This document shows positions 23,457 to 35,000 of a stretch of DNA of 64,000 nt, piece after piece (position 1 is the first letter of the stretch; each line of letters opens with the position of its first letter). The stretch is from Zygnema cylindricum (lineage: Eukaryota > Streptophyta > Zygnematophyceae > Zygnematales > Zygnemataceae): NCBI GenBank assembly GCA_037447655.1, contig JBBHKE010002617.1, forward strand, positions 1 to 64,000, written 5' to 3'. A program made the position numbers and the translations under genes. The notes below the pieces were generated by a model. It ran no database searches. It saw nothing but the letters and a program-made list of their open reading frames with translations, and was not told the origin of the DNA.

Positions 23457-24999
23457 AGAATGATCTTTCTTTTTCTTTTTCCGGGATTTAATTCGGTATT
23501 TTAATTCGGTGTTTTGATTCGGTGAGGGAATAAGGCATTCGGGAACTTGAAAAAATAGAAGGAATGAGCTTGTAATCCCAAGGTTGGGGCTTTTATTTTA
23601 ACGTCCTGGCTAGGACTTAAAAAAAAACGTTTTTTTCGATGTACAGAACTGCCAAGACTTTTTTCAGTTTATTGATTTGTCTCTGACTTGTCTTTTGTTG
23701 TTTATAAAGTGGGCTGGGTCGGGTTACTTAAATCCAGGCCGTTCATTGGATTAGACAGCCTATTATTTTGGCTAGTTCTGTCGTTCTACCTCTATTATTG
23801 TGCAAATATATGTTCTCACCTTTATTAGAATGGCTTTTTTCGGGCAAAGATGGTAAAAAGCTTTCACCCGTTTTTAGGGTTTTGGAATATTGCTGAACAG
23901 TGAAAAAGCTTACTCCGGGCTTTACTGATCGATGGGTTTTCCGCAGGTTTGGTCTCTACTTGTGGAGAATGTTGCTTGAAAACATATTGGGATTCACCTT
24001 CTAAACAAAGAAAAGGTTTCTCTTTGTGGAGTTGCGTGTTAATAATATCACCATGTGTGCCGATATGTCATAAATGTGTTTTTTTATTTGATTATTTGTG
24101 TACGCGTTTGTGTGTGGAACTTCATTACCGAATGTGTATTCGTTGCAAAACAGTACCCTGAAACTAAAAAAAAAACAAAAGAAAAATATAATAATTACTG
24201 CTAAACTTTAACAAATGTAGTATCGGCCATCTGACTAAAAGGCGGTGTTCTATTATTAGTCACCTGTATGTTGACTATGTGGCTTTATTGCCCTATGAAC
24301 TAGTAAATGTGTTCTAGTGCGACCCGGATGGTCTACTATCTCCCTTTTATAATAAAAACTTATTTTCTATGATATCGGGTTTGATGTGTATGCATTGGTG
24401 TTCACAGCATCCATGTCAACACTTTCTATGTGGACCTCCGAGAGGTTGTCACTATGTCGGGAAGTGTGTAGGTAAGACAGTGAGGCAAAATAATTGACAA
24501 AAAATTGTTATTGTCTACATATTGATGTCTTAAGTTGACATGACCACCTCTTCCATGTAGTAATAAACTGATTTAAAAACCGTGAAGACGCTTCATTATG
24601 AAAGGCTATACATAGCATCGAAAAATGAAGGGCAAAAGCGAAACTGAAAAAGCGCCTTTGAGGAGTAGAAGGGAAAATATCGCAATAAAAATTAACTCTC
24701 AAACAAGGGGAAGCTAGCGAACGATATTGACAAAAACAACAAGTTCATAACCAACTTTGAAGTCTCCCCAAGAAAAAACTTACCGACCAAAATCTAACAG
24801 ACCTAAAAAAACCACTAAAAGCAATCCCTTAAATCTCCCAGGCTCGGTGGAACACACTTAAGGGAGTTTGGGAATACGTCAACGATCCATAGTTGCAATA
24901 GAAGCTCAAAGGAGGATAGAAGCTTGCACTCACTGTAAAGCGAGTCTACAACAAAGTCAACACTATTAGCGGAAGTTGACTACGCTGCCCTCACTCTTT

Positions 25000-25320
25000 A
25001 AGTCGAGGTAGTGTTATTTTGACCCAAAAAAAAACATACATACCTTAGTGCGTAAATTAGTGTTTATAACACTATAAGCAAGTGGCGAACAAAAACCCAA
25101 GTTACCAAACATAATTTTACCAAACATAATTTAACTAAAGAAGTGAGCAACACGACAATACTACTAGCAAAAGTTCCCTACACCTCCTATAACTCGTGGA
25201 GTGTTTTTTTTACCCGAAAAAAAAGCATACATACATTAGTGCATAAATGAGTGTTAATACCACTCTTTAAGCAGATGGCTTTCAGCAAGTCAATATACCA
25301 TACATAATTTAATGTGGTTT
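25000..25320. repeat. direct repeat of about 120 bp, two copies
   Basis: The copy near 25012-25130 and the copy near 25200-25316 share CATACATACATTAGTGC-type and AACACTATAAGCA/CACTCTTTAAGCA-type words and CATAATTTAA ends, in the same order. Both contain a TTAGTG-CACTA signature related to the nearby inverted-repeat elements. They are probably remnants of one non-autonomous element. Confidence 0.6.
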
Positions 25321-25885
25321 TTTGTTATTAAGTGCTGATGCGAATAATTCACTAACCTTTTTAGGGGTGGATGGTGTAGTTCGAATTAAAAAACATGAAA
25401 TACGAAAAATAAATCATCTGCGTTTCGTATTTCAGTTTTGTCTTTGCCTTGTATTTTTTGTTCCCATGTACTCCGATAACTTACCATCGTGCTTCTTAGT
25501 AAAGTCTTATTATAAATAAATCAAATAATGAAAGCAACTCCTTTTTATTTTACCAAGCTCCCATATGGAAATTAAATGGACTCTTCCTGTACCTAATTAC
25601 TTAGTATCTGAAAAAAAAAAAAACAGATTGAAATTTTTAGATAGTAATTCACTATTATTATACCAAAGATCCTGTTTATATGGTGGTGTAAGTACTCCAC
25701 ACAACAATTAGTTTGGCTACAAGATCTATACGAATCTAGAATTGTGTACTGTGTGTACCTTCCCTTTTTTGTACCGTATTAAGGTATGCAGTTTTCCACT
25801 TGTGCAACTACTACTCAAAACTATCCTATACTAAAAAAATAAAACAAGTTTATTGCAAAACTCGCAATGAAAAAACCATTTACTA

Positions 25886-26098
25886 CACCATGTATCGGTA
25901 TTAGTGTTGATGTTTTTTTCACCACGTAAAACCTCTTTTCTCCGTACACACTTGTCCGATTTTTTACTGAAGACCAGCAATTGGAAGGTGCGAATCTTGC
26001 CTTTCAATCGCAATCGTCGGATCCACAATCCGACGAGTATGTACAGAGTGTTTTAAGTGGCGAAAAAAACCTTAACACTAATAGTGATACACGATGTA
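25886..26098. mobile_element. foldback MITE, about 213 bp, arms about 80 bp
   Basis: The element is almost all inverted repeat. The left arm carries GTATCGGTATTAGTGTTGAT and then CTCCGTACACACTTGTCCGA. The right arm carries the complements, ATCCGACGAGTATGTACAGA, TTTTAAGTGGCG and CTTAACACTAATAGTGATAC. The centre reads AGACCAGCAATTGGAAGGTG. A second well-preserved copy is at 59985-60655 (interrupted) and a decayed copy is at 13555-13735. There is no coding capacity, so it would depend on a transposase elsewhere. Confidence 0.85.
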
Positions 26099-26312
26099 CA
26101 CACCACCCTGACAAGCTAATGTCGCAACCACAAAGATCACCGATTTGGACCGAGGATCCCTTACTGAAAGTTTTAGGAGGCCCTGCTTTTCATTGGCTAC
26201 CATGCTTTATCGGAAGAGGACCCTGTCTTGAGCTCCCTAAAGGGAAACTCCTTGATCCCTTGGATTTAAAAGTTATTCCACAACCTCAAAGGATGTCATT
26301 GAAATTGCCAAA

Positions 26313-26414
26313 AAGGTTCTATAAGGGTCCTATGAAGATCCTATAAAGATTCTATCAAGGTCCTACAAAGGTCCTATATCGGTCCTATAAAGGTCCTTTA
26401 AAGGTCCTACAAAA
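26313..26414. repeat. 11-12-bp tandem repeat (AAGGTCCTATA)n
   Basis: About nine imperfect copies of AAGGTCCTATA occur in a row, with variants AAGATCCTATA and AAGGTCCTACA. It is a minisatellite and non-coding. Confidence 0.85.
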
Positions 26415-26560
26415 CTACTGTTGGTCACAGCTTATTGTGAGTCAATTCCACACAACTGGGTTCAGCGCCGCAAATAAATTTAATGACTGTCTTAACCACA
26501 ATTTGAATGGTATAATTGAACAGCAATGTGTAGCATTTTGTGGAGTTAGCGCCCAAAATT

Positions 26561-26690
26561 TACACATATGAGATTACTGGCATTTTGGCCAATAACCGTA
26601 GTATTTGTACAAAAAAAAGGAGTAATCCATACAATGTTCTGTATGATGACTGATTACTGGCAGTGACGCCAGTAATCTCTTCTTGTGTAG
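26561..26690. mobile_element. 130-bp inverted-repeat element
   Basis: The left end TACACATATGAGATTACTGG and the right end (reverse complement TACACAAGAAGAGATTACTG) are inverted repeats of about 22 bp sharing the core GAGATTACTGGC. An internal GATTACTGGCAGTGACGCCA forms a second small palindrome at the right end. It is too small to encode protein and is probably a MITE. Confidence 0.65.
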
Positions 26691-27531
26691 TCACGTAATT
26701 ACAGCCTCTAGGCAGACTCAGTATAGACATCAACTGGCCAATAGCAGCCCAGTTTCGCATGCAGGAGAGAACACTAAAAGATATTGCTAAGCAACCTTTT
26801 ACACCTTTATACGATACTGGACATCTATAGTCCTGAAATTGGACATTTCTCTAAATAATTTCTACATATGAACAAATTCCACTATATAGTCCATAAAAAA
26901 ATAGGCGATGAAGTCCGGAAAACAGGAAATTTGCTAAAAAAACTTGTACATATGGCGAATTCCATAAGATGGTTCATGAAAAATATGAAATTGAGTCCAT
27001 AAAACAGTGCATAGACAGCAGTTTATTGTTCAGAACAATAAATTGTCAGATACATTCTGAAAAATTGTTTACCAGTTTTGCCAATCGGTACTTCTTCCCA
27101 AGATTACACGTAAAGTGAACCCCAAGTATTTTCCTGCATTTTCAAAAATATGTTGTGAATCATTCAGAAAATCTCTCCACATAAACACTTAAAGAAATAT
27201 TTCGGAAGTCAAGTGACCCAGTCCAGCTTTTACAAGCAAGGCATCAAGGGCAACACGAAAAAAAGATTCAATTAACTCGACTGCACTCAAGGAATCCAAA
27301 TGTAACCTCGTAAATCTGTGAAACGGAACAACATATGCATATCTCAAGCTGCAAAGAAAATCCAGAAACAGGAACTCTTCCATGTTAGAAAAAGGAAAAG
27401 TTAAACGCAATGGAACCTTGGGAGGTATTAGTTTACAACTGGAGAGTCATAAACTGACAAAGACCATTTACTACCCTTCATCTCATTACCAAACGTTCCG
27501 CAATTTAAACTAATGGCCTTATATCCCACCA

Positions 27532-27945
27532 CTATCCAGGTCCCACTTTCGGAATATCGTAATGCTCGCTGAGATTGGCTAAGTACTTATTGAATTCCTC
27601 TAGTCTCTGCCTGTGTGACTTCACAGCTAATTTTGCAGCTCTTTTTATTTCCAGCTTTGCTACCTGCTCCCGATACCGCTTTTCTGCGGGCGTCAAAGTA
27701 CCTTCCAGTAATGCCTTTCTTTGACTCTCGTTCCTATCATCAACATCACTGAGCCCTTCGTTGCTTTTACAACAATCTTCTTCTTCCCTTTTCAACGCCT
27801 CTTGTGCCTGTTGAAGTGCCTGCAGCTGTTGCACTGCAAGTCCGTGCCTCTTTTTTCTCTTCTTTTTTGTACCATTTCTCAAGTCAAGTGCTCCTCCATT
27901 CTTCAGAATAAGTTTGCCACCAATGACAATACCCAACCGAGACAT
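27532..27945 (-). CDS. FAM32A: FAM32A-like protein (spliceosome-associated)
   Basis: A single coding exon of 137 residues, with ATG at 27945 (MSRLGIVIGGKLILKNGG). The upstream in-frame start at 27954 is GTG and is not used. Features in order: an N-terminal GGKLILK segment (residues about 9-15), a Lys/Arg-rich stretch KKKRKKRHG (about 27-35), a Gln/Glu-rich helix, the TPAEKRYREQVAKLEIKRAA block, and the diagnostic C-terminus SHRQRLEEFNKYLANLSEHY followed by DIPKVGPG. Human FAM32A ends with a very similar THKQRVEDFNRHLDTLTEHY-DIPKV segment and has been seen near the active site of the human step-2 spliceosome. A splice acceptor just upstream (about 27969) suggests a 5' UTR intron. It is divergent from the AMP deaminase gene 4 kb away. 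Confidence 0.9.
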   Translation of the reverse strand: MSRLGIVIGGKLILKNGGALDLRNGTKKKRKKRHGLAVQQLQALQQAQEALKREEEDCCKSNEGLSDVDDRNESQRKALLEGTLTPAEKRYREQVAKLEIKRAAKLAVKSHRQRLEEFNKYLANLSEHYDIPKVGPG

Positions 27946-28752
27946 TATGCTCACATGCGGTCAGTGACCTGCAAAAATAACATTAGCAACACACAAGCCG
28001 CCAACAGCACAGTCACAACAATCTGGCATGATAATACATATTGCAGAATTATTAATGTAACCTCAATCTTTCCCTTAAAGACACGTTATTTTTCATTTCT
28101 TGAAGCTGCTTGCAGGACACAAAACTTCGGCGGGGAAATAGCTCTGCATAAAACATCAAACAATCATTGGAGTCAAAGTGACCATGTCAGTACTGAGAAT
28201 CGCTATTAACGTTAAGAAACAGTGAATGGGGAAACGCTGTCAGTGTTAGTAATTCTATTTCCAGTCCGAATGACGTGGACGATAGCGAAGCGGACAAATG
28301 ATTTCAACTACTATTATAAATATATTTTGTATTATTAATGTATTTTGTGTTCAGAGGCCAGAAAAACGGGGAATAAATCAGTGTTAAGATTCACGGCGCA
28401 CATGTCACCCTAGTTGCTCATAAATCCCTCGCTTTTATTCTGCGTTTAATTGTTTTATCAGTTTCTTAAAAAAACCATCGCACTTATGCGGCATACGTAG
28501 TAAACACTAACAGCCATACCTTAAACCAAAGGCACAAGAGTTCTCATAATAGAGAAGCAAATATACCAGGTGTACTGTTTTGGAATACTTGCGATCAATC
28601 AATAGTTGAATTATGATTTACCACTCATCAGACGAAGAAGGGAAGACTTAACAAAGCAACTACATCTACAAGACCAGCCACAAGCAATAAAAGAACCTGC
28701 TAGGAATTCAGAAGTTCCAGGAACTTCCGAGCTGTGCAGAAGAATAGAGGCA

Positions 28753-28875
28753 GGGAAACTGTTACACGCCATATTTAATGCGGGCAGTAAAAGCACAGTA
28801 CTGCCGTACAGCTCGATTTTGACCGTAAGCACGAACTACAGTATATGACGTACGTATTGACCGTCCAAAAAAATA
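28753..28875. repeat. dispersed repeat, copy 2 (pair with 126-252)
   Basis: This matches 126-252 over about 120 bp. The landmarks are GGGAAACTGTTACACGCCAT, TACTGCCGTACAGCT and GACGTACGTATTGACCGTCC. The similarity ends at CCAAAAAAATA, where AGTGTTGTGTATCGGC begins. Confidence 0.75.
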
Positions 28876-29015
28876 GTGTTGTGTATCGGCAAGAAATTTA
28901 TCGGGAAAACACCAATACAGATAGTTATCGGTTATCAAACGGTCAGGTGTTCCGATATATCGCTCTGAGACAAACAAATTCCTTATCGGCGATAAGTGGA
29001 AAAAATATAGTACGC
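28876..29015. mobile_element. possible hAT-like terminus (AGTGTTG(T/G)GTATCG)
   Basis: The sequence that replaces the expected continuation of the dispersed repeat starts AGTGTTGTGTATCGGC and is rich in TTATCGG/CGATA words. The same start, AGTGTTGGGTATCGAG, begins an insertion at 60009 that has an 8-bp target duplication. The right-hand limit here is not clear, and 29015 is only where TATCG words stop. Confidence 0.4.
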
Positions 29016-29377
29016 CATATCATAGTACTTTATAAAATACGCCCCTAAGCAACATACTCCAAGAGTACTCTAACAACATATTTTTTCATTTTTACCCCTT
29101 TTGAACACACATAGTTTTATCATCTCATTTTTTTGCAATAAAGACTTCATCTCTATAATAGAGCATTACCTTATTAGGTGTGAAAGTGTGGACCATCTTA
29201 CAAGAACCAGTGTTGTGTACAGTGAAATTTCTCATTGCGATAAATTTGATAGATCAAATATTGAATGGCCAAACGGAAGCATATATCGCTCCAAGATGAG
29301 CAATCTCTCCCTCGTTAAAAAATCCCACAACGGGTCCAAATTCTTTAACAAATCCTAACTACATTTTCAATTATACG

Positions 29378-29864
29378 GTGCGAGAAACATTTATGGCCTA
29401 TCTTGCAAGGTGTTGTATTGTTACATTAGCGATCCTCTCTTGTTTTTTGGTTGCGATAATGGTTTTACTTGCTTCCACCATCCTTAAATTCTCGTACGAG
29501 GTTTTCCAGCTATTAGAATACCATTTGATGTTGACCGGTTATATCCCTCTTGCTACTTTGGAAAGTATCTCAAATGTTAGTTTTGTCAAACCTCGTCGTG
29601 GACTAGGCTATGTGTCCAATACTACTCGATTATACTTTTCCGAGGTGTTTCCCTTTTACACTTATTGCGTCTATTCTTGCGTGGGGATTAATTTTAGAGC
29701 GTGGCTTTTTACTACACTGTTCATTCCCACTTTTCGTTTCACACCCCCTTAGTTCACTATCGCCCTTTAATTTAGAGTGGCTTTGGACGACTCTCGATTT
29801 TGTTCATATACATGGTCGGTTTATGAAAAAGACATGGAGTCTAAATTCTCGGTTGTTGGATTGA
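29378..29864 (+). pseudogene. decayed open frame of unknown family, hydrophobic
   Basis: Two overlapping plus-strand frames (29378-29752 and 29610-29864) would join by a frameshift near 29650. The first encodes a hydrophobic N-terminal half (CCIVTLAILSCFLVAIMVLL) and then VSNTTRLYFSEVFPF. The second continues LIASILAWGLILERGFLLH and NLEWLWTTLDFVHIHGRF. Both are rich in aromatic and hydrophobic residues. I recognise no domain. It may be a remnant of a transposon gene or chance reading in AT-rich DNA. Confidence 0.2.
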
Positions 29865-30639
29865 CGGATAGAAAATTATAAGATATGATGTTCTTCAAGA
29901 TGAAGTAGACGTAATGAGAAGCGAGGGGATCTAACAACCCTTCTCCAACTGTCGCGTTAGCTTTCTATCGCCAATTCCTCAAATTTGCTTTTTAGCACCC
30001 AAGCTTCGACCCTTATTTGATAGAGCATGATGTCAAAGGATGGTTGTGGACTTTCATGCTTACCTTCGTGTCACGAGGTCCATTTCAGGTATTTTGACTT
30101 ATAGTGTGGCATATTCGTAGGCTATGGGCACCGCGCCCACTTTTTATTTTATATTTAGGATATATACTTGTGTTTTGTACTAGCATACGGTTGTACATGT
30201 TTTTGTAGCTTTTAATTTCAATTTCTTGATTTTTCTTTGCTTTTTTTATGTTTGAAGTAAGGATTATTTTTCGTCTCTCACCTTTAATGGTCATCAATTC
30301 TACCTAGATGGATAAACCATCGCTGTTTTGGAAATAAAAATTTATCTTCTTCAATGCACGGGCAGTATACCGAAGTCGAATTCACGTACTTCCAAAAATA
30401 CTCCAAACACTAAAAATACGTGACAGCCGTTACACTGTGCGTTTCAAATATGTACTGCAGTATTTTTTAGTTCCCCCATCCACATGTATAACAGTTCGAT
30501 TTGACGGTGGGATTTGCCTTCCAAATTTACGGTGTCTCGTGCTTTTCGTTAGTGGACGGAAGTACGGAAGGTCGGCGGAGTAACTTCGCATATATTGCGG
30601 ATATTTGAATTTGGCGGTACGTAACATACTCTGCTCTAA

Positions 30640-31497
30640 GGGTGCGTCTCCATGTGCCTAAGTAAGGGTTTTTTTATGTCGTTTTTCATGTAATTCTTAG
30701 AGCCATACCGCGTAAGTTTCAACCGTACAAAAAAATAGAAATAATGAGAAGTACATTTTGCGTCATCATCGAATTTAAGATGTACTACATGTTGTCGTTT
30801 TGTGTTCTTCGATCCACGGCCACGCCAAAAAACGTCATCTTCAAACTTTTATTTAAAACACAGGGAAGATGTGTTTTAATACAAAGTATTTTTGAAAAAC
30901 AAATAGGAACACGTACGTTATTTTTGTAACTGCTTGTGTCGTCGCATAACTTTTCGTGACATTTGTAGACGTACCGCCATCCAGCCTGTGCCAAGATGCA
31001 CTTTGCCTATGCGTCTCTTGTCCGCTCGACGTGAAATGGCATCGGATCTTGAGACCCCTGGCGAAATAAAATCCGTACCGAGCGCAAACGGACAAAACCA
31101 AACAAATTGTGTACTTTGCTTTGTTGTACTTTAATGCAAACGGACAAAACATAGCGGATCGTGCACTTTTCGTCGTCGTTTGAATTCTTTTGATTTTTTT
31201 TTTTTTTTACACGTGCGACTACGTATTTCTATTTTGTTTTTCGAAAATTCTTTGTTTTAAAACACATCTTCCCTGTGTTTTACATAAAAGTTTGAAGATG
31301 ACGTTTTCTGGCGTGGCCGTGGGGTCGAAGAACACAAAACGACAACATGTAATACATCTTAAATTCGACGATGACGCAAAATGTACTTCTCATTTTTTTC
31401 TATTTTTTTGTACGGTTGAAACTTACACGCTACGGCTCTAAGTTTTACATGAAAACGACAGAAAATAACCCTTACTTAGGCACATGGAGACGCACCC
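30640..31497. mobile_element. 858-bp foldback element, Harbinger/Tourist-like
   Basis: The ends are GGGTGCGTCTCCATGTGCC and its exact complement. They are followed inwards by inverted arms of about 280 bp (30640-30918 and about 31210-31497) that match at most positions, including GAAGATGTGTTTTAA and CGTACAAAAAAATAG with their complements. The element is flanked on both sides by TAA (30637-30639 and 31498-31500), the 3-bp TWA duplication expected for PIF/Harbinger. The interior (about 290 bp) has no transposase, so this copy is non-autonomous. It lies about 570 bp upstream of the AMPD start codon. Confidence 0.85.
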
Positions 31498-31699
31498 TAA
31501 CAAGACTACGTTTCGGTTACATGCGAAAGTACCCTTACAAAAAATAGCGTGCGTCATCACAGATTGTACACTGTCGACAGCCGTCACGGGCATTGTCAAC
31601 GTATACAATCGTCACGCCCTTAAGTGACAACTTCGTTTGGTACACTTAGGGACACCCAAAATCCGGGTCCGCCGGATCTGCGCTAAAAAAAAAGTAAAT

Positions 31700-31734
31700 T
31701 CTCTAAGTTTCAAGTACATGGAGACGCACCCTAA
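31700..31734. mobile_element. solo terminus of the same foldback family
   Basis: TACATGGAGACGCACC followed by CTAA at 31716-31734 repeats the right end of the 30640-31497 element, including the TAA. No matching left end lies nearby, so it is a fragment or the result of partial deletion. Confidence 0.65.
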
Positions 31735-32063
31735 GTCCGAAGTCCAGACTGAGCTCCGAAGTCCCAACAGTCCAACACTACAGTCAGTACACGTAAGGTT
31801 CGTTAGTAGTACAGTAGGGAAGTCCTTCCAAAGCTACAGTACTGTACAGTACAGTAATGTACTGTACTGAATATCCCTTAAGTGCTTTAATGTGCTTAGT
31901 ATCCATCCATGGCTGCGACGCTCCCATCCTTTCAACTCACAAAAGTTTTACATCATGGATGAACCTCACGTACGTTCTTTAGCGGATATGACAGCTTACT
32001 TTTCACACACGAAAACTTCACCTTACACCAGAGACTCGTGATTCCGTGTCCCGTGGTGAAATC

Positions 32064-35000
32064 ATGACGTCACGTCAGTCTGACGAAGCTGTAGATTTGG
32101 CAGAAAGGACAAATAAGTCCAGCAAGCAAGATTGGGCTCCTCTGATACTCGCAGCGGCAGCCGGCGGTGCGCTAACTGCCGCAGTCGGTTTTTGGCTTCA
32201 ATCTCGGGATAGTAAAGCAGGCTTAAAGCTTCGCAGAATAAGGAAAACGGAAGAGGTAACTACGGAACTCATCGAACAGCACAAGCAACATTTCTCTCTT
32301 CTCTTGTTCTCTCTCTCTCTCTCTGCCCTTTATACCCCTCCCTTCTCTTTTTTTCTCGTCCCCTCTCTCTCTGTGTCTCTCTCCCTCTCTCTATGCACTT
32401 TGCATTCCTCTCTCCTCTTCTTTTCTCACTTGATGTTTCTTTCCATCTCTCCTTCGCTCTCCCGTTTTTACTCATATGGCCCTGGCTACAATAAACGTAA
32501 TGTCAATTTTTTCCTTCCATTTGTTGTGAGCTTCTGAAACTACTATATTAGTCAGGTGTAGATATTCCTCAAATGTAAAGCTGAGCTTGTTGGTCTGTTT
32601 TTTAAACTCTTTGCATTTGACTTTGAACTAAGCTACAAACTTTTTTATGACTTCGGAATAAAATACAAACTTTTTTATTATTTGAAAGAAAGTACAAACT
32701 TGACTTTGAAAGAAAGTACAATTTTATAACTTTGAACACAGTACAGACATTTTTTCTTCTCTTTACTCAGTAATGGTTTAACGTAAGACGTTGTTCATTT
32801 TGACTCTCAATGGGACACAAACATTCAACTCTAATCCACCCGGGGCTAAGTGGTTCGAACCAGAAAAGAAACATTGTCTCCATCTGAATATGTTTGCATT
32901 TACATAAGTTGCTCTTTTTTATCGAATTGTTTAGACCTTTCCCTAGTTTGTAACTAAGCAAACTTTGGTATTCAGCCATACAACCTGCACTAATTTAAGA
33001 TACTCTAGCTCCCATTTTTGAAATATATGACAGGCCATCGCATTTGTATTTCCCATTCACATTCAACAAAAGTTCTTCATTGTTGAAACAAACATAGCAT
33101 AATTTTTCATTGGTTGCTCATTAACGACCGTGATTAGTGTGGATCCAAATAAACCAGATATTGAAAATTTTGCCATTCATGAAAAGTATGATACCGAACA
33201 CTAAACGGTCAATTCATTATTTATTCAATTTGCAATTTCGCACTAATGTTGGTGGAGAATGTGCCTGATACGATGTTATTTCTAGGTAAGTAGAGTGGAT
33301 ATGAGCAACATACTGTAGTGTTAACTCACAAAAGACGTCATTCCAACACACACCCATAATAGATTGTAAAAATATGAAAATGGACGGTTGTGAGAAGCTT
33401 CAGGTTTAGATCCTAGGTCAAATGAGGCAAGGACAAGACGCTACTTTGGAAGCTTTTGTCCAAGCTCTAACTCTGTGAATACAGGGAAAAAAATGTGTAG
33501 ATAGCTTCTCGGGATAACCATGTCGAGGGTTTATGGACATTGCGCCATCTCTTGTTGCCGCTTTTGCATTTGCTACAATGCCTTGGGGGCTGTCTATTTC
33601 TGTTTTGTTGATAAGATGAAAGACCTAATAATTAGGGGGGGGGGGTGGTAATTTCTAGTTTTGTATGTTGCTCCTCAAGCGTTTGCGTCATAGGTTTAAT
33701 GTAGGATATACAAGCCTCTATACACTTTTCTTCAGTCAATGCATAAGTTGCCGGAAATGGACAGGAAATCTCTGTCTCTCTCTCTCTCTCTCTTTCTCTC
33801 TTTCTCTCTTTCTTTCTCTCTCCCTCTCTTCTTCGCCCTCTCTCTTCTTCTCTTGCTCACTGTCTCTCTGTCTCTTTGTTGTTTCCAATGCTAGACTTTT
33901 TGTGGATGTCACAAGCTGTGGGGAGAGTTTATAACAGAAAAATTATGGTCAATTTATGTTTGTTTGGTTTGTAATGTAGTTTGGTGTTTGTATGTTTCTT
34001 AATATAAATCTTGTATTTTTCTACTTGTATGGTAATAGCTTCAAAAGCTTGTGCTGTTTTGGAACATTACACCGCTTACAATCAACAGTATGTTTTTTGT
34101 TGACAAGTTTCTGTTTTTTACTATTGATGTTATTTAGTTCTCACAAAACGTTACTTCAATTCCCTGAATCAGGTAATTTCACTAAGTCATGTTTTAGATC
34201 AATCATATATTTAATTCCTCTCAAGAAACCATGAACATGAATGCCGCGGATTGCATTCATGTTTATGAACACTGTATTTGTCACATGAAAGAATCTATTT
34301 GGATTTGTCAGATTGATTAGTGCAACTGTCTTGCAAATGCTTATAGGACTGACATGTTAGTCTCGTTTTTTGCGATTGTCTGACCAAGACTGTTTTTTTT
34401 GTATGAGTTTTTACAGAAGAAATCTGGACGAAAAAGCTTGGAAAAAGTGAAAGTTGAATTAGCACCTCCTCAATTTTCTGAATCTATCACGCGAGAAAGT
34501 GAGACGCTTCGGCAATAACCTTTGATAGTCACCTGTAAATCATTTGAATGCTTTAAAACCTTGTATATTTGCTACTTTTGTACTGTTTGAGCCTCTTTTT
34601 TTTAATTTTGGGAAACTGTTTATAACCTTTCTTAACTTCTAGGACAAAGTAACATGAGGATGTTTTCAAACTTGGTCCTTGACTCTTTAGGAAAGAAATT
34701 TAGACTTTCGCGGGGGTCCATTAGAAAATCCAGTCGCTACATGAACAAGAAATAACTTTTGTTATATATAGACAGAGGGAGGGAGGGAGAGAGAGAGAAG
34801 AGGGAGAGAAAGAGGGAGCATGAGAAATTTCCAGGTTTTGATCCTTGCCCTGATTTTCTGCTCAATTTTAGATGGTTCAAACCCAGGATCAGCGTCAACC
34901 AATGGCATTCGTCCATTTTCGAGTGTGGCCAACGGGCTTGCAGCAAATGCAAGTGCCTCTGGGCATTTAATAACCGAACTTGAAGATGATGAGGACGAAG

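Larger units (their letters stand above)
23457..27531. other. intergenic region with small repeats
   Basis: This is the 3' flank of the DYRKP gene followed by AT-rich intergenic DNA. No gene is supported. Named repeats inside are the direct repeat at 25000-25320, the foldback MITE at 25886-26098, the 12-bp tandem repeat at 26313-26414, the inverted-repeat element at 26561-26690, and a loosely repeated patch around 26860-27010. The open frame at 25981-26346 reads straight through the MITE and the tandem repeat, so it is not a gene. Confidence 0.6.
27946..32063. other. intergenic region between divergent FAM32A and AMPD genes
   Basis: About 4.1 kb. The part near 27970-28300 is the probable 5' UTR and promoter of FAM32A. 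It contains the dispersed repeat copy 28753-28875, a possible hAT-like insertion starting at 28876, an AT-rich stretch with decayed open frames (29378-29864), the foldback element 30640-31497, and a patch with TACAGTACTGTACAGTACAG palindromes at about 31841-31866 in front of the AMPD start. I recognise no complete gene. Confidence 0.55.

Noticed and set aside
32046-32063. Earlier AMPD start at 32046
   Set aside because: That codon is GTG. The eukaryotic start is the ATG at 32064.
32830-32875. GGTTCGAACC palindrome as a possible tRNA
   Set aside because: No matching acceptor stem or D arm on either strand.
33992-34234. Open frame in AMPD intron 1
   Set aside because: Short, AT-rich and hydrophobic by composition. 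It is removed by the exon 1-2 splice supported by phase.
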